Assembly: GCA_024280785.1 (NCBI GenBank)
Contig: JAJRPK010000062.1
Span: 1-7,196, forward strand
Reading direction: 5' to 3'
From: Gammaproteobacteria bacterium
GTDB taxonomy: Bacteria; Pseudomonadota; Gammaproteobacteria; Pseudomonadales; UBA7434
DNA: 7,196 nucleotides
Part shown: positions 5,897 through 7,196 of the stretch, piece by piece
Numbering within the stretch: the stretch's first letter is position 1
Layout of the letters: the number at the start of each line of letters is the position of its first letter
Program-made: the position numbers and the translations under genes
The notes under the pieces: model-generated
The model's input: the letters and a program-made list of their open reading frames with translations, nothing else
What the model was told of the DNA's origin: nothing
Database searches by the model: none

Positions 5897-6454
5897 ATGT
5901 TGCAATCGTTTTCTAAACTAATCTGTATAGCTGCGTTTTTGTCCATAAGCTTTTTTGTCAACGCAGAAGGCAGTCCTTTTTACGTCAAGGCAAACCTGCA
6001 CAATGCCGACTACGATTTGGGCCCTGGGGGCAGTAAAGCCGATACCGCGCAGTTTGGCGTAAGCGCCGGTTATGCTTTTTCTAAGCATTTAGCGGTCGAA
6101 ATCGGCTATCAAGACTTTGGCAAAATTTCGATAACCGACCCAGGCACTATCGATGCAACGGCCGATGCCTTTGAGTTATCGGTAGTGGGAGGCTGGCCGC
6201 TTAATTCAAAGTACAGCGTTTACCTGCAATTCGGCGTCGATATTTGGGAAGCCTCGGCAACCGCCACAGGCGTGTCTAATGCCGGGCAGATCTCCGCGGT
6301 CGATGGTGCGGTTGACATCTTTTATGGCTTTGGTGGGACGATGCAGCTCAGCGACGATATCTCTGTTTTTATTGAATATCAAGTTCACGACCTCGGCATT
6401 CTCGATATTAATACTGCTGGCCTTGGATTCAAACTATTGCTCAGCGAAGATTAA
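5897..6454 (+). CDS. Outer-membrane beta-barrel protein, OmpA/OmpW-like (about 8 strands)
   Basis: This 185-residue protein has a clear Sec signal peptide (Lys7, hydrophobic 8-21, cleavage after VNA at 21-23). The remainder alternates amphipathic strands with turns: FYVKANLHNADYD, TAQFGVSAGYAF, LAVEIGYQDFG, AFELSVVGGWPL, YSVYLQFGVDIWEA, AVDIFYGFGGTMQL, ISVFIEYQVHDLG and TAGLGFKLLL. That gives about eight strands, as in small porin-like OMP_b-brl barrels. The GYAFSKHLAVEIGYQDFG stretch is characteristic. The chain ends four residues after the last strand (SED) rather than in the usual terminal aromatic. ATG at 5897 is chosen because the signal peptide begins there, though the Shine-Dalgarno sequence is weak (GAG at 5885-5887). 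It is transcribed away from DUF393 and converges on the NTF2-like gene. Specific function is unknown; structural or stress-related barrels are common in this group. Confidence 0.87.
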   Translation: MLQSFSKLICIAAFLSISFFVNAEGSPFYVKANLHNADYDLGPGGSKADTAQFGVSAGYAFSKHLAVEIGYQDFGKISITDPGTIDATADAFELSVVGGWPLNSKYSVYLQFGVDIWEASATATGVSNAGQISAVDGAVDIFYGFGGTMQLSDDISVFIEYQVHDLGILDINTAGLGFKLLLSED

Positions 6455-6503
6455 GCATACATTATGCTCACCATTCTAACACCGTGTTATTTGGACTCTC
6501 GAG

Positions 6504-6953
6504 TTAATTCGCTCGTTCGATAAGTACGCCCGATCTCGAATGAGTTGTAACAACAGCAATTTTCCATAGATCCTTTTCATAGTGAAAGGAATACGTGCAG
6601 CCGTACTGGTCATAGCGTTGCTCATCCAAATCGTAGCGGGCTATCGCCACACTCAGCAACGCATAACTCTCGCCCAAAAATGTGATGTTAATCGGGCCAA
6701 AATCGGTACGCAAATATCGCTTTGTCTGCATGTCTCGCATCACTTGCTTAAAGTTGGCTTCCAGATCTTGCCGCTCTTTATATAATTCAATGCCAAACGG
6801 TGAAATAAATAAACAAGGCGTATGATAAAATTCCAAGGCTCCCGATGGGTTTGGAACCGCCGAAGAATCGGCGGAAAAAACTTCGTAAGCCGATTGAAAG
6901 GCCGACGTGTACTGTTTGTACACTGTCAGAATCGTTTTCTGCAAATCTGTCAT
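6504..6953 (-). CDS. NTF2/SnoaL-like small protein, function unknown
   Basis: This 149-residue protein begins at ATG 6953, with AGGGA (6961-6965) 7 nt upstream. A longer frame back to GTG at 7034 is open, but that start lacks a ribosome-binding site and would run through a hairpin. The pattern fits the NTF2-like (SnoaL/DUF4440) cone fold: an N-terminal helix (DLQKTILTVYKQYTSAFQSAYEVF), then a FYHTPCLFISPFG strand-turn. A helix with conserved polar residues (KERQDLEANFKQVMRDM) comes next, and the chain ends in a strand run closing with DLWKIAVVTTHSRSG. Members can be enzymes, subunits or ligand-binding proteins, and no catalytic set can be recognised here. There is no signal peptide. It converges on the outer-membrane protein gene with 49 nt between stops. 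The fold call is by pattern; a homology search is needed for a firmer family. Confidence 0.75.
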   Translation of the reverse strand: MTDLQKTILTVYKQYTSAFQSAYEVFSADSSAVPNPSGALEFYHTPCLFISPFGIELYKERQDLEANFKQVMRDMQTKRYLRTDFGPINITFLGESYALLSVAIARYDLDEQRYDQYGCTYSFHYEKDLWKIAVVTTHSRSGVLIERAN

Positions 6954-7007
6954 TATTTTATCCCTAACGTTTATATATTGCATGGCCTTACAGGCGACGA
7001 AGGTATA

Positions 7008-7024
7008 GTCGGGAGCTGCCCGAC
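7008..7024. promoter_or_regulatory. Perfect 6-bp GC-rich hairpin upstream of the NTF2-like gene
   Basis: GTCGGG (7008-7013) and CCCGAC (7019-7024) pair perfectly around a 5-nt loop. It sits about 55 bp upstream of the ATG at 6953. Neither strand has an immediate T-run, so a classical terminator is unlikely. It could be an operator or a leader structure. Confidence 0.4.
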
Positions 7025-7053
7025 AGCAGGTCACTTTTTATACGTCTCTTTTA

Positions 7054-7118
7054 CCCCACTCCTTCGAGCCACCATCAATGAGCCGCCCCAGACTAATTAC
7101 AAGTATCAGTGAAACTAC
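7054..7118 (+). repeat. 65-bp dispersed repeat, copy 2 (inverted relative to copy 1)
   Basis: This segment matches the minus strand of 4301-4365 at 51 of 65 positions without gaps. It includes the 17-nt core AATGAGCCGCCCCAGAC (7077-7093) and GAAACTAC (7111-7118). Unlike copy 1 it is not followed by an 11-bp array. It lies upstream of the NTF2-like gene and points away from it. Confidence 0.75.
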
Positions 7119-7129
7119 GGTTCTTGATG

Positions 7130-7192
7130 GCTTGCCAAAACAGGTGTAAAACACGCGGTGTGGATGTTCACAAACACCTCTTACTTGCAAGC
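7130..7192. repeat. Nested imperfect inverted repeat at the right edge
   Basis: Three pairs of arms are nested: GCTTGC (7130-7135) with GCAAGC (7187-7192), AGGTGT (7142-7147) with ACACCT (7174-7179), and ACAC (7151-7154) with GTGT (7158-7161). Together they could fold as a long interrupted stem on a single strand. No flanking gene is visible on the right, so its context is unknown. Confidence 0.45.
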
Positions 7193-7196
7193 TTCC

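Larger units (their letters stand above)
6954..7196. other. Non-coding region upstream of the NTF2-like gene
   Basis: This edge region contains the NTF2-like leader with AGGGA and TATATA-type DNA (about 6971-6977). It also holds a perfect hairpin (7008-7024), copy 2 of the 65-bp dispersed repeat (7054-7118) and a nested inverted repeat (7130-7192). I find no gene in it on either strand; the plus-strand frame crossing it is the complement of the NTF2-like gene for most of its length. Confidence 0.6.

Noticed and set aside
6455..6503. Bidirectional terminator between the convergent genes
   Set aside because: TAACA/TGTTA near 6477-6490 is a short weak stem with no proper T-run on either side; not strong enough to call.
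6534..6548. 13-nt match CTCGAATGAGTTG shared with 4351-4363
   Set aside because: One match of this length is about what chance gives in 7 kb on both strands, and here it lies in codons of the NTF2-like protein. The similarity does not extend.
6954..7034. N-terminal extension of the NTF2-like protein to GTG at 7034
   Set aside because: No ribosome-binding site ahead of that codon, a hairpin lies within it, and ATG at 6953 has AGGGA at proper spacing.
6822..7112. Plus-strand 96-codon frame
   Set aside because: Most of it is the complement of the NTF2-like gene and its leader. Only its last residues coincide with the dispersed repeat, and there is no start signal near that part.
7054..7192. 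Integron attC site or gene-cassette boundary
   Set aside because: I could not find the paired RYYYAAC / GTTRRRY core sites or an integrase; the inverted repeats alone are not enough.

Overview
The window looks like chromosomal DNA from a Gram-negative bacterium. It holds a predicted outer-membrane beta-barrel with a signal peptide and a large Sec-exported multidomain protein with calcium-binding thrombospondin type-3 repeats. With moderate GC content, this best fits a marine or aquatic gammaproteobacterium; that placement is inference from gene content, not from a marker gene. No rRNA, tRNA, transposase, integrase, phage gene or CRISPR array is visible.

Layout from left to right. (1) 1-2954, minus strand: one long gene, open at the left edge, encoding at least 984 residues. 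It has a signal peptide and then a repeated module of SPRY-like domain, Ig-like domain and TSP3 (DxDxDG) repeats. Two complete modules are present, followed by a third SPRY-like domain that runs towards the edge. (2) 3100-4050, minus: an alpha/beta-hydrolase of the hormone-sensitive-lipase (HSL) family. (3) 4051-4384: a non-coding gap with a seven-unit 11-bp tandem array joined to one copy of a 65-bp dispersed repeat. (4) 4385-5020, minus: a class I SAM-dependent methyltransferase. (5) 5041-5493, minus: a DUF393/DCC-family protein, probably co-transcribed with the methyltransferase. (6) 5494-5896: a divergent promoter region. (7) 5897-6454, plus: an 8-strand OmpA/OmpW-like outer-membrane protein. 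(8) 6504-6953, minus, convergent with the previous gene: an NTF2/SnoaL-like protein. (9) 6954-7196: non-coding DNA with a hairpin, the second (inverted) copy of the 65-bp repeat, and a nested inverted repeat at the right edge.

The genes do not form an obvious single pathway. The tightest unit is DUF393 followed by the methyltransferase. The esterase and the giant SPRY protein lie downstream on the same strand, but gaps of 334 and 145 nt, each with promoter-like or repeat features, suggest separate transcription. The most unusual items are the exported, almost lysine-free SPRY/TSP3 protein and the dispersed repeat whose inner end is continuous with the 11-bp array.
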